Shown: piece by piece, positions 1 through 5,627 of the stretch
Layout: each line of letters begins with the position of its first letter
Numbering within the stretch: the first letter of the stretch is position 1
Assembly (NCBI GenBank): GCA_045123075.1
Contig: JBGVIJ010000006.1
Coordinates: 1 to 6,145, forward strand
DNA: 6,145 bases
From: JAHHUH01 sp045123075
Lineage (GTDB): Bacteria; Bacillota; Negativicutes; Acidaminococcales; Acidaminococcaceae
Direction: 5' to 3'
The notes under the pieces: model-generated
Told to the model about the DNA's origin: nothing
The model's database searches: none
The model's input: only the letters and a program-made list of their open reading frames with translations
Made by a program: the position numbers and the translations under genes

Positions 1-963
1 GGTAGCGTGAGCAATAGTGGTTTTCAAATCTTCAATGGACATGGAAAGTACCAAAGCACTTTCTACTTCACTGCCCACTTTGATAGGCATAACGGTAGTA
101 ATATCTTCGTAAGTACGGTCTTGGGTAATCCAAGTAATTTCGCGACGATGGGTGGGAACGCCACTCAAAGCTTTTTTAACAGGGATATGTTCATAGTTCA
201 GGAACACATCTTCCAATTTCTTTCTGCCTTCCAAGCGTTTACGAGCGTTATCGTTGCAGTATTTAATTTCTGCATCCTTGCCAACCCAGTAAACGGAAAC
301 AGGCAATTGTTCCATCATAATTTGGTTAATAGTCCAACGTTCCAACATAGTTAAATGTTGTTCAATGGAGTATTTCATGGTCAAGAGCAAGCTGAGCAGC
401 AAATCGTAGGGCAAATCAGTTTGATCAAGGCTAAAGAAAGAAATAATGTAACGGATTTTGCCATTTACGCTAATCGGCGCACTGCAAGCATCGCCACTGT
501 GTTGGTCTTTAACCCACATTTCAGGACCAAACATCAAGAACGGAACATTGTGTTCGCGAGCAACGCTAATGCTGGAAGTACCTACATCTTCTTCCAAAAC
601 GCGCATACCTTGGATATCTTCGATAACGCGTTGGAAGAACGGCAATGCATAGTTTTTAATAACATAACCGTTTTCGTCGATGAGCAGCATACTCAAATTG
701 TGAATGTTAAAATGTTGCTTGCTTTGTTCGTACAAGCCATCAACATATTTAACAATGAACTCGTGAGTTTTTTGGTGAGCTTCAATCTCACTTCTGCTAA
801 GCTTGTTAATTCTGGACAAGGTTTCGTTGGGCAAACCCATAGCACGGCAACGTTGCCAGGACTCTGCTACCCACGGATGCACGTTAGGGTCAACAACGCC
901 TTCTTCCATAAACTTCTTATAATATGAAGCAAGTTTCTCTTTATTACGTCTTTCACGAATCAT
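1..963 (-). CDS. Sigma-54-dependent transcriptional activator, AcoR-like, N-terminal part (partial)
   Basis: The minus strand is open for 321 codons from the ATG at 963-961 to the left edge. A perfect-looking Shine-Dalgarno, GAGGAGGG (971-978), lies 7 nt upstream. Residues 28-42 (VHPWVAESWQRCRAM) match the start of AcoR-type enhancer-binding proteins, whose usual motif is a Ser-Trp-x-Arg-Cys. Residues about 70-205 look like a GAF-type sensor domain, with the family signature GTSSISVA (128-135) and a CSAPI segment (160-164). Residues about 209-310 look like a PAS domain, beginning WTINQIMMEQLPVSVYW. In this family the next parts are the AAA+ sigma-54 interaction domain and a Fis-type helix-turn-helix, which would lie beyond the window, so they are expected but not seen. 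By family, it senses a small molecule and activates sigma-54 promoters of nearby metabolic genes. The ligand and targets cannot be read here. The plus-strand reading frames in this interval are shadows. Confidence 0.85.
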   Translation of the reverse strand, partial: MIRERRNKEKLASYYKKFMEEGVVDPNVHPWVAESWQRCRAMGLPNETLSRINKLSRSEIEAHQKTHEFIVKYVDGLYEQSKQHFNIHNLSMLLIDENGYVIKNYALPFFQRVIEDIQGMRVLEEDVGTSSISVAREHNVPFLMFGPEMWVKDQHSGDACSAPISVNGKIRYIISFFSLDQTDLPYDLLLSLLLTMKYSIEQHLTMLERWTINQIMMEQLPVSVYWVGKDAEIKYCNDNARKRLEGRKKLEDVFLNYEHIPVKKALSGVPTHRREITWITQDRTYEDITTVMPIKVGSEVESALVLSMSIEDLKTTIAHAT

Positions 964-970
964 AACGTAA

Positions 971-978
971 CCCTCCTC
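971..978 (-). promoter_or_regulatory. Ribosome binding site of the sigma-54 regulator
   Basis: GAGGAGGG on the minus strand, 7 nt before the ATG at 963. It is a strong match to the 16S anti-SD and fixes the start of the left-edge gene. Confidence 0.85.
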
Positions 979-1024
979 AAATTTAAACGCTTCCTAAAAT
1001 ATATGTCAGCCCGTAGGCTTATAC

Positions 1025-1924
1025 TCAATACTCAGTATTGTTATAAACGTCCCAATTTTTCAGCTTGCTCAATTCATGAGCGCTGTATTCAATTTCCCTA
1101 AGCAGTCTGTTCTTATCTTTGGGCAAAGTACCTGCCAAAGGAATATAGTTGGAAATGTGATTACTGCGGAACAAACAATGCTTATCTTCCGGCAAATTTA
1201 CATTTTCCATAATAGTATACAATTCTTCCATACATTCTGCAGGAGAAAGAGGATTGAATTCCCCACGTTCGAACTGGTCTAAAAGTTCGCTGCCACGATA
1301 AAGCATCAGGCACAACGCACTCCACATAGTAGGTTGAATAATATTAATTGCTTTTGCAGTTTCCAAAGCATGACGTTTGGACCCTTCCTTGCCTGCCAAG
1401 CCTAAAATAACCATAATGGAAAGCTTCATTCCGCTGGCAGTAACACGTCTGCCTGCTTCTACAGCTTCTTCACCATTAACGCCTTTGTTAACAGCTTTTA
1501 ATGTGATATCGTCACCGGTTTCCATACCATAGTACAAAAGCTGCAAGCCAGCTTCTTTAAGTTGGCGCAATTCTTCTTCGCTTTTACGAAGAATATCCTT
1601 AGGCGCTGCGTAAGAGCTAACTCTTTGCAGCTTGGGGAAAGTATCTCTCAAAGCTTGTAAAATTTTCAAAAGCTTCGCGGTAGGCAACACCAAAGCATCG
1701 CCATCTGCCAAAAATACTCGACGCACTCTATCTTTACCATAGTGAGCAGCCAAAGCAATTTGGCGGGAAATTTCTTCATCTTTTAATATTTGGAAAGGTA
1801 CTCCGCGATACATATTGCAGTAAGTACATTTATTATGAGCACAACCTCTGGTTACACGCAGGATGAAACTACGTGCTTCGCTAGGAGGTCTGAATACAGG
1901 TGTATCGTAAGTATCGAAAAACAT
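1025..1924 (-). CDS. Radical SAM protein of unknown function with a CX4CX2C cluster motif
   Basis: A 299-residue radical SAM enzyme, probably complete. The cluster-binding cysteines are C28, C33 and C36 in GCAHNKCTYC, a CX4CX2C spacing rather than the commonest CX3CX2C. It is preceded by the family-typical FRPPSEARSFIL. Further core segments are FLADGDAL (about 71-78), YYGMETGDD (about 131-139, the SAM-contacting GGE-like region), VILGLAG (about 172-178), and a C-terminal SNHISNYIPLAGTLPKDK (about 254-271) that I recognise as conserved in this uncharacterised group. The ATG at 1924 is chosen because GTGAGG lies 6 nt upstream. A GTG start at 1936 would add four residues, but that GTG is part of the SD itself. 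The fold implies SAM cleavage by a 4Fe-4S cluster. The substrate is unknown, and the overall look resembles HemN/Elp3-like SAM proteins. It is transcribed from 1976-2004 toward the sigma-54 regulator gene. Confidence 0.9.
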   Translation of the reverse strand: MFFDTYDTPVFRPPSEARSFILRVTRGCAHNKCTYCNMYRGVPFQILKDEEISRQIALAAHYGKDRVRRVFLADGDALVLPTAKLLKILQALRDTFPKLQRVSSYAAPKDILRKSEEELRQLKEAGLQLLYYGMETGDDITLKAVNKGVNGEEAVEAGRRVTASGMKLSIMVILGLAGKEGSKRHALETAKAINIIQPTMWSALCLMLYRGSELLDQFERGEFNPLSPAECMEELYTIMENVNLPEDKHCLFRSNHISNYIPLAGTLPKDKNRLLREIEYSAHELSKLKNWDVYNNTEY

Positions 1925-1930
1925 TTTTAA

Positions 1931-1936
1931 CCTCAC
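1931..1936 (-). promoter_or_regulatory. Ribosome binding site that decides the radical SAM start
   Basis: GTGAGG on the minus strand, 6 nt before the ATG at 1924. The upstream in-frame GTG overlaps this SD and has no SD of its own, so the shorter protein is preferred. Confidence 0.75.
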
Positions 1937-1968
1937 TTAAAAATTCTAAATTTCATCCCCTAATGTTA

Positions 1969-1985
1969 TGTAATCATTATACTAT
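1969..1985 (+). repeat. 17-nt near-direct repeat, copy 1
   Basis: TGTAATCATTATACTAT. It differs at one base from TGTAATCATCATACTAT at 3039-3055. This copy contains the -10 element of the leftward promoter. The two copies flank the zinc-ribbon operon. The match could be chance in AT-rich DNA. Confidence 0.4.
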
Positions 1986-2004
1986 ACTTTGTCGATTTTG
2001 TAAC
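1976..2004 (-). promoter_or_regulatory. Sigma-A-like promoter for the radical SAM gene
   Basis: On the minus strand there is a perfect -10 TATAAT (1976-1981) and a -35 GTTACA (1999-2004, four of six matches to TTGACA) with an exact 17-nt spacer. Transcription would start near 1969, giving a leader of about 45 nt before the ATG at 1924. Confidence 0.7.
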
Positions 2005-2073
2005 ACCTTATATATGAACTTTTTGTTACTTTTGATACAGGAAATTTTCTAAAACAAGCCATACTGTAAAAGC

Positions 2074-2105
2074 AAAAGCTTCATCCGTGCAATTTAAAAG
2101 CTTTT
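2074..2105. repeat. Inverted repeat in the divergent intergenic region
   Basis: Arms AAAAGCTT (2074-2081) and AAGCTTTT (2098-2105) are perfectly complementary over 8 bp, separated by 16 nt. The right arm also sits in the 10-bp palindrome AAAAGCTTTT (2096-2105). There is no T-run, so it is not a good terminator. Its position between two divergent promoters would suit an operator, but no regulator is identified. Confidence 0.35.
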
Positions 2106-2162
2106 CGTCGCAAATACGTCAACATAAATTAACCCTTCCTTAACAACAAAAAACCTTGCTCC

Positions 2163-2171
2163 TGCTATAAT
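2163..2171 (+). promoter_or_regulatory. Extended -10 promoter for the zinc-ribbon operon
   Basis: TGCTATAAT is a perfect -10 with the TGn extension. A TTAACA (2140-2145, five of six to TTGACA) lies upstream, but with a 20-nt gap, so the extended -10 probably carries most of the promoter strength. The expected transcript start is near 2178, about 41 nt before the ATG at 2219. Confidence 0.7.
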
Positions 2172-2177
2172 CTAGGT

Positions 2178-2194
2178 AACCAAGAAACTTGGTT
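2178..2194 (+). other. Hairpin at the predicted 5' end of the zinc-ribbon mRNA
   Basis: AACCAAG-AAA-CTTGGTT forms a perfect 7-bp stem with a three-base loop. It starts at almost the exact position expected for transcription initiation from the extended -10 at 2163-2171. It may act as a 5' stabilising hairpin or an operator. A competing pairing, GAAAC (2184-2188) with GTTTC (2195-2199), is also possible. Confidence 0.55.
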
Positions 2195-2202
2195 GTTTCC
2201 TT

Positions 2203-2210
2203 AAAGGAGG
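2203..2210 (+). promoter_or_regulatory. Ribosome binding site of the zinc-ribbon gene
   Basis: AAAGGAGG, 8 nt before the ATG at 2219. It rules out the longer in-frame TTG start at 2189, which lies inside the leader hairpin only about 11 nt after the predicted transcript start. Confidence 0.85.
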
Positions 2211-2218
2211 AATTACAA

Positions 2219-2728
2219 ATGGAATTTTTTGAACAAATTAAAGATATGGCAAAGACCGCCACTGAAAAAACTGAAGCACTGGCAAAAAGTGTAGGCGAGA
2301 AAGCAGAGGCAACTATGGAAATCCAAAAATTGAAAGCTTGCATTGAAAAGCACGAAGAACGTATCCGTGAACATTACGCAAAAATTGGCGAAGAAATTTA
2401 TAAACACTATGTTGATATTGGCAAAGCTCCGGAACACTTGGCAGACAACTTCGCAGTTGTTGCAGCTTCCATGGCAGCAGTAAATGATTTGCACAAACAA
2501 ATCGCAGATATCAAAGTAAACAAACTGGGCGAAGATATTCCCAAAACCACTTGCCCCGCTTGCAAAAAAGATATTATTGCTACCGCAAAATTTTGTCACG
2601 AATGTGGTGCCCCCGTAGCAAAGAAACCCAGCCTTGCAGAAGAAATCAAGGAAGAAATGAAAGAAACCGAAAAAATTTATGCTGAAGCTCACGCAGAAGC
2701 GTTGTCTACGGAAGAATATCCCCGTTAA
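2219..2728 (+). CDS. Helical protein with C-terminal zinc ribbon
   Basis: A 169-residue, probably cytoplasmic protein with no signal peptide or membrane segment. Residues 1-105 are rich in Lys, Glu and Ala with heptad-like spacing (KDMAKTATEKTEALAKSV, then MEIQKLKACIEKHEERIREHY) and should be helical or coiled coil. Cys112, Cys115, Cys126 and Cys129 (CPAC-X10-CHEC) form a CX2C-X10-CX2C zinc ribbon. Residues 135-165 form an acidic, probably helical tail. Family context: small Firmicute proteins with the same plan, a helical segment containing a 'YxxIGxxIY' stretch (here YAKIGEEIYKHY, about 53-64) followed by a zinc ribbon, are common and mostly uncharacterised. Scaffolding or nucleic-acid contact is possible, but nothing here proves either. 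It is the first gene of an operon with the 62-residue gene 30 bp downstream. The start is set by AAAGGAGG at 2203-2210. Confidence 0.87.
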   Translation: MEFFEQIKDMAKTATEKTEALAKSVGEKAEATMEIQKLKACIEKHEERIREHYAKIGEEIYKHYVDIGKAPEHLADNFAVVAASMAAVNDLHKQIADIKVNKLGEDIPKTTCPACKKDIIATAKFCHECGAPVAKKPSLAEEIKEEMKETEKIYAEAHAEALSTEEYPR

Positions 2729-2758
2729 TAACAAAAGTACGACGAAGGAGGTGGACTT

Positions 2759-2947
2759 ATGTTAGTTGTAAAACATCCAGAACCTGAACTGGTAGATAAA
2801 AAGAAAGAAAAACGGTTTGAAACCATGGGCGAGATTCTTGCCGATGAAATCTTTACTTCCATTGAAGGTTACGCTCTCCAAGGTGTAGAAAACGAAGTTA
2901 CCCCCGATAAAAAGAAACCTAAAACTGAAATTTTAGCGGACATTTAA
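2759..2947 (+). CDS. Small charged hypothetical protein (62 aa)
   Basis: It begins with ATG at 2759, preceded by a very strong AGGAGGTG, and ends at TAA 2945-2947, about 40 bp before a strong terminator. The 30-bp gap and shared strand indicate co-transcription with the zinc-ribbon gene. The protein is rich in Lys and Glu, has no cysteine, signal peptide or membrane segment, and contains the short motif EILAD twice (residues 25-29 and 57-61). The middle part, GEILADEIFTSIEGYALQG, could form an amphipathic helix. I do not recognise a family. Coding status rests on the excellent SD, operon position and neat fit between gene 3 and the terminator. It might bind the zinc-ribbon protein. Confidence 0.7.
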   Translation: MLVVKHPEPELVDKKKEKRFETMGEILADEIFTSIEGYALQGVENEVTPDKKKPKTEILADI

Positions 2948-2987
2948 TTTCAGTGATATAGCCTCGGTCATTTTGAATTTCCCTCCA

Positions 2988-3039
2988 AAACAAAATCCCC
3001 CAATCTTACAGGAGTCAGTAAGGTTGGGGGATTTTGTTT
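2988..3039. terminator. Strong bidirectional intrinsic terminator
   Basis: Arms 2988-3009 and 3018-3039 pair over 22 bp with a single G-T wobble (3004/3023) around an 8-nt loop (AGGAGTCA). The stem contains CCCCC/GGGGG, and the flanking AAAA/TTTT tracts give a U-rich end in both directions. It ends the zinc-ribbon operon (+) and can serve the convergent nuclease-helicase gene (-). Confidence 0.9.
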
Positions 3040-3055
3040 GTAATCATCATACTAT
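3039..3055 (+). repeat. 17-nt near-direct repeat, copy 2
   Basis: TGTAATCATCATACTAT, one mismatch to 1969-1985. Read on the minus strand it contains TATGAT, a plausible -10, with GGGACA 16 nt upstream from the neighbouring palindrome. Such a promoter would fire straight into the terminator at 2988-3039. Confidence 0.4.
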
Positions 3056-3078
3056 CTGGGGACAATTTGTCCCTAGAT
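3054..3078. repeat. GGGACA/TGTCCC palindromic element
   Basis: Arms ATCTGGGGACA (3054-3064) and TGTCCCTAGAT (3068-3078) pair over 11 bp with one G-T wobble and a 3-nt loop (ATT). It stands apart from the terminator and lacks a T-run in either direction. It resembles a REP-type palindromic unit or a protein-binding site. It lies 39 bp beyond the stop codon of the nuclease-helicase gene. Confidence 0.6.
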
Positions 3079-3116
3079 AAATTCTTATCATTTAGCAGAA
3101 TACCTAAGTTTCTGTT

Positions 3117-5129
3117 TCAATTATTTTCTAAGAGCAACTCCCTAATTCCGCAAGTACGTAAGTAACTATAAATTGAATCATAATACGTACTATCTCTTGT
3201 CGGATCTTCAACTTTATCAACACCCTTAGGTACATAGATAACTAGACCTTGTCTGGCTCTTGTTAACAAAACCCTATAAGCATTCTTTAAATACTTTTGC
3301 TTTATTTCATTGTTAATATGCCTCCAACTAGTACCTGCAAATGAAAAATAATCAAAATCACCATTCACATATCTAAAGTCTATATCCCATGCAAGAATGC
3401 CATAATCTATTTCCAAGCCTTGCACTTTAAATTCCGATGCTACAACTTCTAACGAGCAGGAAGAATCTACATGGTCTTTATCTTTAAGAAACCAATTAAC
3501 ATGTTCAATATCCTGCAATACCCAGACACCTTCTCCGCGAAGTCGTTTGGCACCTGCACTTGCCAATAATCCATACCTTTCTGTTCCTCTTGCAACCTTC
3601 TTAACCCATTCTTTAGCATCATTAAGATTTCTTGTTAAATATATACTATAAGATTTTTTCATAGAAGAATGAATGTTATATGCTTCTTGTGCATTATTAT
3701 CTATGACATGTTTTACAAATGATGATAGTTCAGCACTTCTAAAAGACCTCAACGAAACTCCTAGATGCAACGAGGTTACTTTGTTAATCGGTCGTATAGC
3801 ACACAATTCTTCAAGCAATTGTGCACTTATGTATTCTGTTTCGGCAGCTATAACCTTTTCAGACACATAGATATCCCAATTAAAATAATTTGATCTCATT
3901 GCCTTAAACCAGTCTTCTATACCTGCTTCACCTTTATATATTTCCTGCCCACCACCCACTAGACATATTATTACTGCCCAATCTTCATGTCTATCCATTA
4001 CACTGATTAGAAACTCGGGTTCTGATTGGTCAAAGTTTGGTATTCCCTTTTTTGTCTTCATAAACTTAGCTAACTGTGTTTTATCCCAAGCACGTTGCGC
4101 TTCATCATATATAGCTACACGTTCTACTGGAGCTAATTCTGTAGATAATGCATCATCTCTAAATTTATGTATATTTTGCACAAACGACGAAACTTCCTGT
4201 TTAGCTCTTTTTTTACTAATGTTTTCTCTTTCTGCTTTATCATTTGCTAAAGCCATAGTTAATACATCAACTAATGGTCCATTACCAGACAAAAATACCG
4301 CGTGTTCATTTATATCAAATGAATGCCTATAATTAGCTATATTTAACCCTGCCAATGTTTTACCTGCACCAGGGACCCCTGTTACAAAACAAATTGCTTT
4401 CCTATTTGTTGCTTTGCAATGATCAATAATCTCATTTATCGCATTCGTTGTTACAGTTAAATTTTCTACGCCAGCACCATTTCTAGATATATTTTCTACT
4501 GTATGATTTCTATATAATGCTTGCGCAGCCTCTATTATAGTAGGCGTCGGTTGATAACGAGAATTAATCCAATCATTAATTACCAAGCTACTTATTTCAT
4601 TAAGTTTTACAGAGGAAAGACCTTTATTAATAGCATCAGCAATAGTATTTTTGTTACATCTTAATACATCATTACATATCTTATCTTTCGACGAAAACTG
4701 TAACCTACCGGAACTTATTGTAACTGCACTCTCGCTTGCCTCCGTTGCAACACTAATTGGAACTATATATCTGTCTTCGCTCAACTCATGAAAATATTTT
4801 AGATCAAGAGCATAATCCATAACTTGATCATCAATAGATTTCTTATGTACACTTTCTCCAACTTTGAATTCAAGCAGAAAAATAACGCCTTTAATTATAC
4901 AAACGACATCTATACGGCTACCAATTCTAGGAACTGTATATTCAAAGGCAATTTCCCCGCAAGAATATCTAACGAGTTCTTGTTTAAGTATTTTTATTTC
5001 TTCATTCCATGCATTTTTCTGTAAATCAGTAGTCGCAAAATCACTCTTTGTTAGCAATTCACCTAAAATTATTTCAGAATCCTTATCTAAAAATTCTTTA
5101 ATTGATGAAACATAGTATGCTTTAGTCAT
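3117..5129 (-). CDS. PD-(D/E)XK nuclease-like domain fused to a DUF2075 (Schlafen group 3-type) helicase
   Basis: A 670-residue protein of two parts. Residues about 55-110 carry a PD-(D/E)XK nuclease pattern: Asp74 (GSRIDVV), Glu87-x-Lys89 (FLLEFK), and Gln102-V-M-D-Tyr106, the QxxxY motif of RecB-like nucleases. Residues about 240-640 are a DUF2075 superfamily 1 helicase/ATPase. It has Walker A TGVPGAGKT (250-258), LSGNGPLV (280-287), Walker B YDEAQRAWD (341-349), VGGGQEIYKGE (391-401, motif III with Gln), SLRSFRS (459-465), SEFKVQGLEIDYG (565-577, motif V) and YRVLLTRARQGLVIYVP (618-634, motif VI). All key residues appear intact. DUF2075 is the helicase type also found in animal Schlafen proteins. 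Likely role: ATP-driven nucleic acid remodelling coupled to cleavage, possibly phage defence (inference). The start overlaps the NUDIX gene by 8 bp and has its own SD. A hand count on two 60-base lines gave about 27-28% GC, lower than the neighbouring genes. Confidence 0.9.
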   Translation of the reverse strand: MTKAYYVSSIKEFLDKDSEIILGELLTKSDFATTDLQKNAWNEEIKILKQELVRYSCGEIAFEYTVPRIGSRIDVVCIIKGVIFLLEFKVGESVHKKSIDDQVMDYALDLKYFHELSEDRYIVPISVATEASESAVTISSGRLQFSSKDKICNDVLRCNKNTIADAINKGLSSVKLNEISSLVINDWINSRYQPTPTIIEAAQALYRNHTVENISRNGAGVENLTVTTNAINEIIDHCKATNRKAICFVTGVPGAGKTLAGLNIANYRHSFDINEHAVFLSGNGPLVDVLTMALANDKAERENISKKRAKQEVSSFVQNIHKFRDDALSTELAPVERVAIYDEAQRAWDKTQLAKFMKTKKGIPNFDQSEPEFLISVMDRHEDWAVIICLVGGGQEIYKGEAGIEDWFKAMRSNYFNWDIYVSEKVIAAETEYISAQLLEELCAIRPINKVTSLHLGVSLRSFRSAELSSFVKHVIDNNAQEAYNIHSSMKKSYSIYLTRNLNDAKEWVKKVARGTERYGLLASAGAKRLRGEGVWVLQDIEHVNWFLKDKDHVDSSCSLEVVASEFKVQGLEIDYGILAWDIDFRYVNGDFDYFSFAGTSWRHINNEIKQKYLKNAYRVLLTRARQGLVIYVPKGVDKVEDPTRDSTYYDSIYSYLRTCGIRELLLENN

Positions 5130-5535
5130 TATTATGCCCTCCCTTCATCAACCACTCTACTATCGGCTTGTCAGCATCTGCCCATTCTAATGTATCAAGC
5201 TCACTAACAGACAACCATTTATAATCAACATGTTCTTTCATCACGAAGTCTGGATTGTCAACCTTACACAAATAAGCGTGCATCGTAATTGCAAAATCAG
5301 GATAAATATGCTCCACAGTCAAAAGGTAATCATCCTCGCCAATAGATACATTCATATCCATTTCTTCTTTTAATTCTCGTTCTAAAGCGGTATAGTTTTC
5401 TTCTCCAACTTCAACTTTACCACCAGGAAACTCGTATTTATAACTTACATATTCAAATTTTGCTTCGCCTCGTTGCATACACAGTATTTTTTCTTCATAT
5501 TCAATTACTGCGGCAACAACTTCGTAATGTTTCAT
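5122..5535 (-). CDS. NUDIX hydrolase, MutT/NudG-like (deoxy)nucleoside triphosphate pyrophosphohydrolase
   Basis: A 137-residue NUDIX protein, full length for the MutT/NudG group. The NUDIX box GX5EX7REUXEEXGU is at residues 39-61: Gly39, Glu45, Arg53-Glu54, Glu57-Glu58, so the metal-binding glutamates are intact. The usual Gly near the end is Asp60. The EFPGGK before it (35-40) and the end WADADKPIVEWL (118-129) match MutT-type enzymes, which hydrolyse (d)NTPs to NMP plus pyrophosphate. By my alignment from memory, the base-contacting Asn119 of E. coli MutT corresponds to Asp122 here, closer to NudG (Asp118), which prefers cytosine nucleotides including 5-methyl-dCTP. This is weak evidence for substrate. 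The ATG at 5535 has only a poor SD (AGAG). An extended -10 promoter lies just upstream. Its stop overlaps the nuclease-helicase start, so the two form one operon. Confidence 0.92.
   Translation of the reverse strand: MKHYEVVAAVIEYEEKILCMQRGEAKFEYVSYKYEFPGGKVEVGEENYTALERELKEEMDMNVSIGEDDYLLTVEHIYPDFAITMHAYLCKVDNPDFVMKEHVDYKWLSVSELDTLEWADADKPIVEWLMKGGHNND
5137..5142 (-). promoter_or_regulatory. Ribosome binding site of the nuclease-helicase, inside the NUDIX gene
   Basis: GGAGGG on the minus strand, 7 nt before the ATG at 5129, lying within the last codons of the NUDIX gene. Together with the 8-bp overlap it points to coupled translation of the two proteins. Confidence 0.8.
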
Positions 5536-5562
5536 AAAATCAACTCTTTTGTTTTTTATTTA

Positions 5563-5571
5563 AGTATAGCA
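5563..5571 (-). promoter_or_regulatory. Extended -10 promoter for the NUDIX / nuclease-helicase operon
   Basis: TGCTATACT on the minus strand: a TGn extension plus TATACT (five of six to TATAAT). No good -35 is present, and the -35 region lies next to the T-run of the upstream terminator. The predicted start is near 5556, leaving a leader of only about 20 nt. Confidence 0.6.
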
Positions 5572-5590
5572 CTACATACATAAAACAAAA

Positions 5591-5620
5591 AACTCCCGTA
5601 AGCGTTTGCCTACAGGAGTT
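5591..5620 (-). terminator. Intrinsic terminator of the winged-helix gene
   Basis: On the minus strand, arms AACTCCTGTAGGC and GCTTACGGGAGTT pair over 13 bp (two G-T wobbles) around an AAAC loop and are followed by a run of T. It begins 7 nt after the TAA at 5628-5630 and insulates the NUDIX operon from its upstream neighbour. Confidence 0.9.
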
Positions 5621-5627
5621 AATTTTC

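Noticed and set aside
7..927. Two long plus-strand open frames (7-354 and 355-927)
   Set aside because: They lie opposite a continuous 321-codon minus-strand frame with a strong SD and clear GAF/PAS regulator features, and their own translations resemble no protein family.
1008..1019. AGCC-TACG-GGCT mini-hairpin between the radical SAM and sigma-54 regulator genes
   Set aside because: The stem is only 4 bp and no T-run follows, so it does not support a terminator. The stable C(UACG)G loop alone is not enough.
2213..2734. Minus-strand open frame of 173 codons opposite the zinc-ribbon gene
   Set aside because: The Phe- and Cys-rich translation is what the reverse of a Lys/Glu/Ala-rich gene gives. 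The plus strand has the promoter, SD and zinc-ribbon motif.
3545..3565. Sigma-54-like site TGGCAC...TTGC
   Set aside because: The GG-to-GC distance is 11 instead of 10 nt, and it lies inside the helicase coding sequence, far from any gene start.
4864..5115. Plus-strand open frames within the helicase 5' region
   Set aside because: They are antisense to the well-supported nuclease domain, with no SD or recognisable protein.
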